A stretch of 12,645 nucleotides of DNA from WVWW01 sp041568335 (GTDB taxonomy: Bacteria; Acidobacteriota; Polarisedimenticolia; Polarisedimenticolales; Polarisedimenticolaceae), in contig JBFFZZ010000064.1 of assembly GCA_041568335.1 (NCBI GenBank), forward strand, positions 1 to 12,645. Reading direction: 5' to 3'. The position numbers and the translations under genes are program-made. The notes below the pieces were generated by a model. The model was not told the origin of the DNA. It ran no database searches and worked only from the letters and a program-made list of their open reading frames with translations. This document shows positions 1-6,185 of the stretch, one piece after another (positions within the stretch are counted from its first letter, which is position 1; each line of letters starts with the position of its first letter).

Positions 1-1800
1 ACGACCCACGAGCACGACGTCCTCGTGATCGGCGCCGGTGGCGCCGGTCTGCGCGCCGCGATCGCCGCGTCGGCCGAGGGGGTGCGCGTCGGGTTGGTCT
101 GCAAGTCGCTGCTCGGCAATGCGCACACGGTGATGGCGGAAGGCGGGATGGCCGCGGCGCTGGCCAACGTCGACGACCGGGACAACTGGCGCGTGCACTT
201 TGCCGACACGATGCGTGGCGGGCAATACCTCAACAACTGGCGCATGGCCGAGCTTCACGCCCAGGAGGCCCCCGAGCGCACGCGCGAGCTCGAGGCCTGG
301 GGCGCGCTGTTCGATCGCACCAAGGACGGCCGCATCCATCAGCGCAACTTCGGCGGCCACGCTTACCCGCGCCTGGCCCACGTCGGCGATCGCACCGGTC
401 TGGAGATGATCCGCACGCTCCAGGATCACGGGATCCACCAGGGCATCGACGTGCACCAGGAGTGCACGGTCGTGGCGCTGCTGAAGGACGGCGATCGCGT
501 CTGCGGCGCCTTTGGTTACGAGCGCGAGCGTGGGCGTTTCCTGGTGTTCCGGGCCAAGGCGATCGTGCTGGCGACGGGTGGTATCGGGCGCGCGTTCAAG
601 ATCACCTCCAACAGCTGGGAATACACCGGCGACGGGCACGCGCTGGCCTACGAGGCCGGCGCCGAGATGATGGACATGGAGTTCGTCCAGTTCCACCCGA
701 CGGGGATGGTCTGGCCGCCCAGCGTGCGCGGGATCCTCGTGACCGAGGGGGTGCGCGGCGAGGGTGGCATCCTGCGCAACAAGGACGGCAAACGGTTCAT
801 GTTCGACGACATCCCGGAGCTGTACAAGAACCAAACGGCCGACAATCCCGATGAGGGCTGGCGCTACGTCCAGGGAGACAAGAGTGCCCGCCGCCCACCC
901 GAGCTGCTGACCCGCGATCACGTGGCGCGCTGCATCGTGCGCGAGGTCAAGGAGGGGCGCGGCAGCGAACACGGCGGTGTCTACCTCGACATTGCCTGGA
1001 TCAAAGAGAAGATGAGCAACGCCGAGGAGCACATCAAGTTCAAGCTCCCCGGTATGTATCACCAGTTCATGACGCTGGCCAACGTCGACATCACGAAGGA
1101 GCCGATGGAAGTCGGTCCGACCACGCACTACGTGATGGGCGGCATCCGGGTCGATGGCGACACCCAGATGTCGACGGTGCCGGGGCTGTTCGCGGCGGGC
1201 GAGTGCGCGGCCGGGTTGCACGGCGCCAACCGGTTGGGCGGCAACTCGTTGTCGGACCTGCTTGTGTTCGGCGAGCGGGCCGGTCGCCACGCCGGGAAGT
1301 GGGCCGCCGAACACGACCTCGGTGCGCCCGACTCCGGTCAGGTCGAGGCCGAGGTGCGCCAGGCCGAGGCGCCCTTCGAGCGCCAGGGCGGCGAGGGCCC
1401 TTACACCGTCCAGCAGGAGCTCGAAGAGGCGATGCAGGACCTCGTCGGCATCGTGCGCAACGCGGACGACCTCGCACGAGCGCTCGACAGCATCCAGAAC
1501 TTCCGCCTGCGCGCCGCCAAGGTCACCGTTCACGGCAACCGCGAGTACAACCCCGGCTGGCACACGGCGCTCGACCTCAAGAACCTGTTGCTCTGTTCGG
1601 AAATGGTCGCCCGCAGCGCGCTGTCACGAAAGGAAAGCCGCGGCGCCCACACCAGGGACGACTATCCCTCCAAGGACGAGAACGAGGCCAAGGTCAACAC
1701 GATCGTCCGCCGCTCAACCGATGGGTCGATGGACGTGGACCGCCGCGAGCGCCCGCCGCTGCGAGACGATCTCGCCGCGATCATCGAGGAGATGAAGTGA
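1..1800 (+). CDS. sdhA: Succinate dehydrogenase/fumarate reductase flavoprotein subunit, 5'-partial
   Basis: Catalytic subunit of respiratory complex II. It oxidises succinate to fumarate on the cytoplasmic face and passes electrons via FAD to the iron-sulfur subunit. The frame is open from base 1 (THEHDVLVIGAGGAG...), so the true start lies just upstream; the GTG at 25 sits inside the Rossmann strand and is not a start. Visible in window numbering (599 residues): FAD-binding GAGGAG at about 11-16; His42 in AHTVMAEGG, the expected covalent FAD attachment site; His232 in QFHPTG; Arg305 in TRD; His376 in THYVMGG; and Arg411 in GANRLGGNSLSDL. These match the substrate-site residues of the family. 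From memory, wording such as DTMRGG, LNNWRMAELH and SNSWEYTGDGHAL is closest to mycobacterial Sdh1. The membrane-anchor gene is expected upstream, outside the window. The stop overlaps the sdhB ATG by one base. Fumarate reductase activity cannot be excluded from sequence alone. Confidence 0.96.
   Translation, partial: TTHEHDVLVIGAGGAGLRAAIAASAEGVRVGLVCKSLLGNAHTVMAEGGMAAALANVDDRDNWRVHFADTMRGGQYLNNWRMAELHAQEAPERTRELEAWGALFDRTKDGRIHQRNFGGHAYPRLAHVGDRTGLEMIRTLQDHGIHQGIDVHQECTVVALLKDGDRVCGAFGYERERGRFLVFRAKAIVLATGGIGRAFKITSNSWEYTGDGHALAYEAGAEMMDMEFVQFHPTGMVWPPSVRGILVTEGVRGEGGILRNKDGKRFMFDDIPELYKNQTADNPDEGWRYVQGDKSARRPPELLTRDHVARCIVREVKEGRGSEHGGVYLDIAWIKEKMSNAEEHIKFKLPGMYHQFMTLANVDITKEPMEVGPTTHYVMGGIRVDGDTQMSTVPGLFAAGECAAGLHGANRLGGNSLSDLLVFGERAGRHAGKWAAEHDLGAPDSGQVEAEVRQAEAPFERQGGEGPYTVQQELEEAMQDLVGIVRNADDLARALDSIQNFRLRAAKVTVHGNREYNPGWHTALDLKNLLLCSEMVARSALSRKESRGAHTRDDYPSKDENEAKVNTIVRRSTDGSMDVDRRERPPLRDDLAAIIEEMK
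1786..1791 (+). promoter_or_regulatory. Shine-Dalgarno sequence for sdhB
   Basis: GAGGAG lies inside the last codons of sdhA, eight bases before the ATG at 1800. It fixes the sdhB start where the frame itself is open far upstream, and fits coupled translation across the TGATG junction. Confidence 0.75.
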
Positions 1801-2546
1801 TGGCGGAACGGACTTTCCGGATCTGGCGCGGTGATTCCGAGAGCGGTGAGCTTCGAGATTACAGGACCGAGGTGACCGACGGCATGGTCGTGCTCGACGC
1901 GATCCACGATATCCAGGCGAGCGAGGCCAACGACCTCGCGGTACGCTGGAACTGCAAGGCCGGCAAGTGCGGGAGCTGTTCTGCGGAGGTGAACGGGTCG
2001 CCGCGCCTGATGTGCATGACCCGGATGGACCAGCTCCCGGCCGAGGGTCCGATCACCGTCGAACCGATCCGGGCCTTCCCGTTGCTCCGCGATCTCGTCA
2101 CCGATGTCAGCTGGAACTACGAGGTCAAGAAGAAGATCAAGCCGTTCAAGCCGCGCAAGCCCGATTTCGAGGACGGCAGCTGGAAGATGGACCAGCGGGA
2201 CGTCGAGCGCGTGCAGGAGTTCCGCAAGTGCATCGAGTGCTTCCTGTGCCAGGACGTCTGCCACGTCTTGCGCGACCATCACAAACACGACGGCTTCATC
2301 GGCCCAAGGTACTTCGTCTACGCCGCCGCGCTGGACATGCACCCGCTGGATACCGAGGACCGTCTGGGTGAGCTGCGGGAGCGCGACGGGCTCGGGTACT
2401 GCAACATCACGAAGTGCTGCACCAAGGTCTGCCCGGAGCACATCACGATCACCGACAATGCGATCATCCCTCTGAAGGAGCGCGTCGTCGATCGGGCTTA
2501 CGACCCGGCTCGAAAGCTGCTACGGGTGCTCAAGGGCTCGCGTTGA
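1800..2546 (+). CDS. sdhB: Succinate dehydrogenase/fumarate reductase iron-sulfur subunit
   Basis: Electron-transfer subunit of complex II (248 residues), linking the flavoprotein to the quinone site. The N-terminal ferredoxin-like domain carries a [2Fe-2S] set: C52-x4-C57-x2-C60-x11-C72 (CKAGKCGSC...LMC). The C-terminal domain carries C144-x2-C147-x2-C150 plus C211 for [4Fe-4S], and C154, C201, C207 for [3Fe-4S], the order seen in E. coli SdhB. An additional Cys206 sits next to C207 (NITKCCTKVC). From memory, the segments RWNCKAGKCGSCSAEVNG and FRKCIECFLCQ are almost the wording of mycobacterial Sdh1 SdhB, so this is the Sdh1-like class rather than the proteobacterial SdhCDAB class. The ATG at 1800 is chosen because GAGGAG precedes it by eight bases and the protein then has normal family length; the frame reads back to 1203 only as a shadow of sdhA. 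The end overlaps the next gene by four bases. Confidence 0.96.
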   Translation: MAERTFRIWRGDSESGELRDYRTEVTDGMVVLDAIHDIQASEANDLAVRWNCKAGKCGSCSAEVNGSPRLMCMTRMDQLPAEGPITVEPIRAFPLLRDLVTDVSWNYEVKKKIKPFKPRKPDFEDGSWKMDQRDVERVQEFRKCIECFLCQDVCHVLRDHHKHDGFIGPRYFVYAAALDMHPLDTEDRLGELRERDGLGYCNITKCCTKVCPEHITITDNAIIPLKERVVDRAYDPARKLLRVLKGSR

Positions 2547-2555
2547 TTCAAAGGG
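2532..2555 (+). promoter_or_regulatory. Two competing ribosome-binding sites for the CBM9-like gene
   Basis: AAGGG at 2532-2536 lies six bases before the TTG at 2543. AAAGGG at 2550-2555 lies eight bases before the GTG at 2564. The second is the better ribosome site. The first gives the better signal peptide, because only the TTG start supplies an arginine ahead of the hydrophobic stretch. The start is therefore not settled by sequence alone. Confidence 0.45.
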
Positions 2556-3325
2556 CGGGCTTCGTGGCGCTCGTTCTGCTCGCGACACTGTCGTGTTGGA
2601 CGCAAGGGCCGATCCCACGCGACTATGCGGCGGTCCGGACCGACACCGTTCCCGTCATCGACGGGCGGCTCGACGACGGAGCCTGGGCCGCGGCGGAGTG
2701 GTCCGAGGATTTCGTCGATATTCGCGGCGAGGATCACCCGAAACCGGAATTCAGGACCCGGGTCAAGATGCTGTGGGGCGAGCGCGGGTTGTACGTCGGA
2801 GCCGAGCTCGAAGAGCCGCACGTCTGGGCCACGCTGACCGAGCGCGATTCCGTGATCTTCCACGACCCCGATTTCGAGCTGTTCATCGATCCCGATTTCG
2901 ACGGTCTGCGCTACTACGAGCTGGAGATCAACGCGCTGGGCACCGAATGGGACCTGTTGCTCCCGCGTCGATACACCGACGGAGGAAAGGCGGATCACGA
3001 CTGGACCATGGTGGGTTTACGCACCGCGGTTCATGTCGACGGGACGCTCAATGATCCGACCGACACCGACCGCGGTTGGTCGGTCGAGATCGAGCTCCCG
3101 TGGTCTGCGGTCGAACAGGCGATGCCCGCCGTGGGCTCGAGCTGGCGGATCAATTTCTCGCGGGTCGAGTGGTCCGTGCATGTCGAGGACGGTCGCTACG
3201 TCAAGGATACCGCCCCGCCGGACGAGCCGCATCCCGAGGACAACTGGGTCTGGTCCCCGCAGGGGATCATCGACATGCACCAGCCCGAGACGTGGGGTCG
3301 CGTCGTCTTCACGGACGAACCGTGA
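2543..3325 (+). CDS. Exported carbohydrate-binding family 9-like (CBM9/DOMON-type) protein
   Basis: A 260-residue protein made almost entirely of one CBM9-like beta-sandwich, with no visible catalytic domain. With the TTG start (TTGA overlap with the sdhB stop), the N-terminus is a short signal peptide: Arg4, a hydrophobic run FVALVLLATL, then SCW. The Cys could be a lipidation site, but the box TLSC lacks the usual Leu/Val at -3, so lipoprotein status is uncertain. Family marks are VIDGRLDDGAWAAAEW near the start of the domain, VKMLWGERGLYVGAELEEPH, the acidic FHDPDFELFIDPD, YYELEINALGTEWDLLL, a central GWSVEIELPW, and the closing IDMHQPETWGRVVF. Proteins like this are common in polysaccharide- and glycan-degrading bacteria, but their ligands are mostly unknown. 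Its place before a symporter and two mannose-active enzymes suggests it handles a mannose-containing glycan outside the membrane. An alternative start is GTG 2564, which would shorten the signal peptide by seven residues. Confidence 0.85.
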   Translation: MIQRAGFVALVLLATLSCWTQGPIPRDYAAVRTDTVPVIDGRLDDGAWAAAEWSEDFVDIRGEDHPKPEFRTRVKMLWGERGLYVGAELEEPHVWATLTERDSVIFHDPDFELFIDPDFDGLRYYELEINALGTEWDLLLPRRYTDGGKADHDWTMVGLRTAVHVDGTLNDPTDTDRGWSVEIELPWSAVEQAMPAVGSSWRINFSRVEWSVHVEDGRYVKDTAPPDEPHPEDNWVWSPQGIIDMHQPETWGRVVFTDEP

Positions 3326-5229
3326 CGGTTCTCGACTGGGCCATCGTCGCGGGGTTGCTCGGGATCGTCGTCTGGGGCGCGCTCGCCAGCCGTCGCCACA
3401 TGCAGAGCGTGGCCGACTACCTCGCCGCCAACCGCAGCGCCGGCCGCTACTTGCTGACGCTCAGCAACGGACTCGCCGGCGTCGGCGCGATCACGATCGT
3501 GGCCAATCTCGAGATGAACTACGTCGCCGGTTTTTCCATGTCCTGGTGGGGCATGTCGATGAGCGTGTTCGTGCTCGCCGTGACCGCCTCCGGTTGGGTC
3601 GTCTACCGTTTTCGGCGCACCCGCTGCCTCACGCTGGCGGAGTTCTTCGAGCGTCGCTACAGCCGCAACTTCCGTGTCTGTGCCGGTATCGTCGCGTTCG
3701 TCTCGGGGATCGTCAACTTCGGCATCTTCCCCGCGGTCGGCGCACGGTTCTTCATCCGCTACTGCGGCTTACAGCAGGAGCTGATCCTGTTCGGTCTGGG
3801 CATTCCCACGTTTCCGCTCACCATGATCGTGCTGCTTTCGATCTCCCTGTGGTTCGTCTTCGCCGGCGGTCAGATCGCGGTCATCGTCACCGACTTCATC
3901 CAGGGTCTGTTCGTCAACATCGCGTTCGTGGTCATCACGCTCTACCTGCTCTCGCGGGTCGGCTGGGACCGCGTCTTCGAGGGTCTCGCGTTGGCGCCGG
4001 AGAACGCGTCGATGATCAACCCGTTCAAGACAAGCCACGTCGAGGACTTCAACTTCTGGTTCTTCCTGATCGGTGTGTTCGGGTACGTGTACGGCGTGAT
4101 GTCGTGGCAGGGAACCCAGGCCTACAACGCCTCCGCCACCACTGCGCACGAGGCCAAGATGGCGGCCGTGCTCACGAACTGGCGCGGATTTCCACAGAAC
4201 TTGCTGTTTCTGTTCGTGCCGATCGTCGCGTTTACGGTGATGCATCACGCCGATCTGGGTCCCTACGCGGAAGCGGTTGCGGCGGGTCTCGACAGCGTCG
4301 AGACGGAGGCCGTTCGCAACCAGCTGCGTACCCCGATGGTCCTGACGACGCTTCTTCCGGTGGGCTTGCTGGGAGCGTTCGCAGCGGTGATGCTCGCCGC
4401 CTTCATCAGCACCCACGATACCTACCTGCATTCCTGGGGTAGCATCTTCGTTCAGGACGTGTTGCTCCCGCTGCGCAAGCGACCGTTCACCCCCGAGCAG
4501 CACCTGCGCGCCCTGCGGTTGTCGATCTGCGGTGTCGCTGTGTTCATCTTCCTGTTCAGCCTGCTGTTCACACAAAGCCAGTACATCTTCCTGTTCTTCG
4601 CCATCACCGGGGCGATCTTCGCGGGCGGCTCGGGAGCGGTGATCATCGGCGGGCTGTACTGGAAACGGGGCACGACCGCCGCCGCCTGGGCCGCGATGCT
4701 GACCGGCTCGGGGATCGCGGTCGGCGGGATCATCGTTCACCAGCTCGTCGAGGACTTCTGGATCAACGGGCAGATGTTCTGGGCCATCGCCATCTTCGGG
4801 GCGAGCGGCGTCTATCTCATCGTCTCGCTCGTCGGAGCAAAGCGCGAGTTCGATCTCGAAGCGCTGTTCGGCGGCGAGCCGACCCCGAAGGCCCCGGCCA
4901 AGCGGAACTGGATCCTGCCGGGCATCGATCCGGGTTTCACCAGCGGGGATCGCTGGCTGTATCGTCTGACCTACGGTTGGATCCTCGGGTGGTTCACGGT
5001 CTTCGTGGTCGGCACGGTCGTCAACCTGGTGCAACCGGCGTCGGACACCGCGTGGATCCGCTTCTGGAAGGTCTACATGTGGATCCACGTGGCGCTCGCG
5101 GTGGTGGTCGTGATCTGGTTCGCGATCGGCGGAACGATCGATCTCAAGCGGATGTTCTCTCGGCTGAGAACACTCGAAAGAGATTCCACCGATGACGGCG
5201 ACCTGCGGACGGACGGGCCACCCGCATGA
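3322..5229 (+). CDS. Sodium:solute symporter (SSS family), probably a sugar or glycoside importer
   Basis: A 635-residue polytopic inner-membrane protein of the solute:sodium symporter family (TC 2.A.21). It begins with a hydrophobic helix (DWAIVAGLLGIVVWGAL), followed by SVADYLAANRSAGRYLLTLS and NGLAGVGAITIVANLEMNY in the region of the first core helix. The Na+-binding region of the later core helix is recognisable as AAVMLAAFISTHDTYLHSW, with Ser363-Thr364 where vSGLT has its Ser pair. The C-terminal part has GAIFAGGSGAVIIGGLYWKRGT, a charged cytoplasmic loop (about residues 510-545), two further hydrophobic helices and a hydrophilic tail. GTG at 3322 is chosen because it overlaps the previous stop as GTGA and begins just before the first helix; upstream codons in this frame belong to the shadow of the CBM9 gene. 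The ribosome site is weak, which fits coupling. The substrate cannot be read from sequence; a mannose-containing sugar is inferred from the next two genes. Confidence 0.93.
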   Translation: MTVLDWAIVAGLLGIVVWGALASRRHMQSVADYLAANRSAGRYLLTLSNGLAGVGAITIVANLEMNYVAGFSMSWWGMSMSVFVLAVTASGWVVYRFRRTRCLTLAEFFERRYSRNFRVCAGIVAFVSGIVNFGIFPAVGARFFIRYCGLQQELILFGLGIPTFPLTMIVLLSISLWFVFAGGQIAVIVTDFIQGLFVNIAFVVITLYLLSRVGWDRVFEGLALAPENASMINPFKTSHVEDFNFWFFLIGVFGYVYGVMSWQGTQAYNASATTAHEAKMAAVLTNWRGFPQNLLFLFVPIVAFTVMHHADLGPYAEAVAAGLDSVETEAVRNQLRTPMVLTTLLPVGLLGAFAAVMLAAFISTHDTYLHSWGSIFVQDVLLPLRKRPFTPEQHLRALRLSICGVAVFIFLFSLLFTQSQYIFLFFAITGAIFAGGSGAVIIGGLYWKRGTTAAAWAAMLTGSGIAVGGIIVHQLVEDFWINGQMFWAIAIFGASGVYLIVSLVGAKREFDLEALFGGEPTPKAPAKRNWILPGIDPGFTSGDRWLYRLTYGWILGWFTVFVVGTVVNLVQPASDTAWIRFWKVYMWIHVALAVVVVIWFAIGGTIDLKRMFSRLRTLERDSTDDGDLRTDGPPA

Positions 5230-6185
5230 TCTTCGAGAGGCATCCGGCCAACCCGATCTTGACACGGGACTCGATCCCGGCTGAATCGCCGCTGGCCGAC
5301 CCGAGCTCGGTATTCAACCCCGGGGCGCTCCATCACGACGGGAGCTTTCAGTTGATCCTGCGCGTCCAGTCACGCGCTCGCCGTACGGCCTGGATGCGGG
5401 CCACGTCGTCCGATGGCGTGCGTTTCCGTATCGAGCCGGAGCCCGCCGACTGGCACGGGCTCGAGCGTCTCGGCACGACCGTCCACCATGTTTACGACCC
5501 GCGTGTCACGCGGCTGGACGACCGCATCCTGGTCGTCGCGGCGATCGACCTCGACGACGGGTGTCGTCTCGGGCTGTTCGAGACCGAGGACCTTCGCCGC
5601 TATTCCTTCTTGGGTCTCTGCTCGGAGAGGGAGAATCGAAACGGCGTGTTGTTCCCGCGTGCGATCGGCGGCCGCTACGCCCGGCTGGACCGGCCGAACC
5701 GTGTTCATCGAGCGGATCGCCCGCCGACCGGGGACGCCATCGTTTTGTCGTACTCCGACGATCTGCTCGCCTGGGACCGGGCGGCGGTCATCGCCGAGGG
5801 CCGGCCCCGTCGGTGGGATGAGCTGATCGGCCCGGGTCCGCCTCCGATCCCGACACGCCACGGCTGGTTGTGCGTCTACCACGGCGTCGCGACGCATCCG
5901 GGCGGGGTCAACATCTACCAGGCCGGCCTGCTGCTGCTCGATTTCGGGGACCCGTCCCGGGTGTTGGCGCGTTCCGATGCCAACGTCCTGGAGCCGCGCG
6001 AGCCGTACGAGACCGTCGGCCAGGTCCCCAACGTGGTCTTCCCGAGCGGCTGGATCGTCGAGCCGGACATCGACGACGATCCCGTTCCCGACGAGGCGCG
6101 GGTGTACCTCTACTACGGCGCTGCGGATACGGCGATCGCGCTGGCCACCGCGACCGTGGGCGATCTGATCGAGGCCTGCCGATGA
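5226..6185 (+). CDS. GH130-family beta-mannoside phosphorylase or beta-mannosidase
   Basis: A 319-residue five-bladed beta-propeller type enzyme with no signal peptide, so cytoplasmic. GH130 marks in order: HPANPIL (6-12), VFNPGA (29-34), YDPRV with Asp91 as the likely catalytic acid, RYARLDRPNR in the middle, IGPGPPPI.T..GWL..YHG with the conserved His, then IYQAGLLLLDFGDPSRVLAR, VLEP..PYE, QVPNVVFPSGWI and YYGAADTAIALAT near the end. Most characterised members are phosphorylases that convert beta-linked mannosides plus phosphate to mannose-1-phosphate, acting on beta-1,4-mannosyl-glucose, manno-oligosaccharides or beta-1,4-Man-GlcNAc. A smaller group hydrolyses beta-1,2-mannosides. I lean to a phosphorylase on overall wording but did not verify every phosphate-binding residue. 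The ATG overlaps the symporter stop (ATGA), as does the next gene's start with this stop. Pairing with the alpha-mannosidase would allow both alpha- and beta-linked mannose to be removed, for example from an N-glycan core. Confidence 0.86.
   Translation: MIFERHPANPILTRDSIPAESPLADPSSVFNPGALHHDGSFQLILRVQSRARRTAWMRATSSDGVRFRIEPEPADWHGLERLGTTVHHVYDPRVTRLDDRILVVAAIDLDDGCRLGLFETEDLRRYSFLGLCSERENRNGVLFPRAIGGRYARLDRPNRVHRADRPPTGDAIVLSYSDDLLAWDRAAVIAEGRPRRWDELIGPGPPPIPTRHGWLCVYHGVATHPGGVNIYQAGLLLLDFGDPSRVLARSDANVLEPREPYETVGQVPNVVFPSGWIVEPDIDDDPVPDEARVYLYYGAADTAIALATATVGDLIEACR
6171..6174 (+). promoter_or_regulatory. Shine-Dalgarno sequence for the GH38 gene
   Basis: GAGG lies seven bases before the ATG at 6182, inside the last codons of the GH130 gene. 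The frame is open upstream to 5870, so this site together with the ATGA overlap and the position of the HTHWDREW motif decides the start. Confidence 0.55.

Noticed and set aside
25..27. GTG as the start codon of sdhA.
   Set aside because: It falls within the first beta strand of the FAD-binding fold; the frame is open to base 1 and the residues before it (HEHDVL) belong to the family's N-terminus.
3769..5265. A 498-codon open frame on the minus strand opposite the symporter and the start of the GH130 gene.
   Set aside because: It mirrors a strongly coding plus-strand gene in GC-rich DNA where stops are rare; its translation is rich in Arg, Asp, Glu and His with no recognisable domain.
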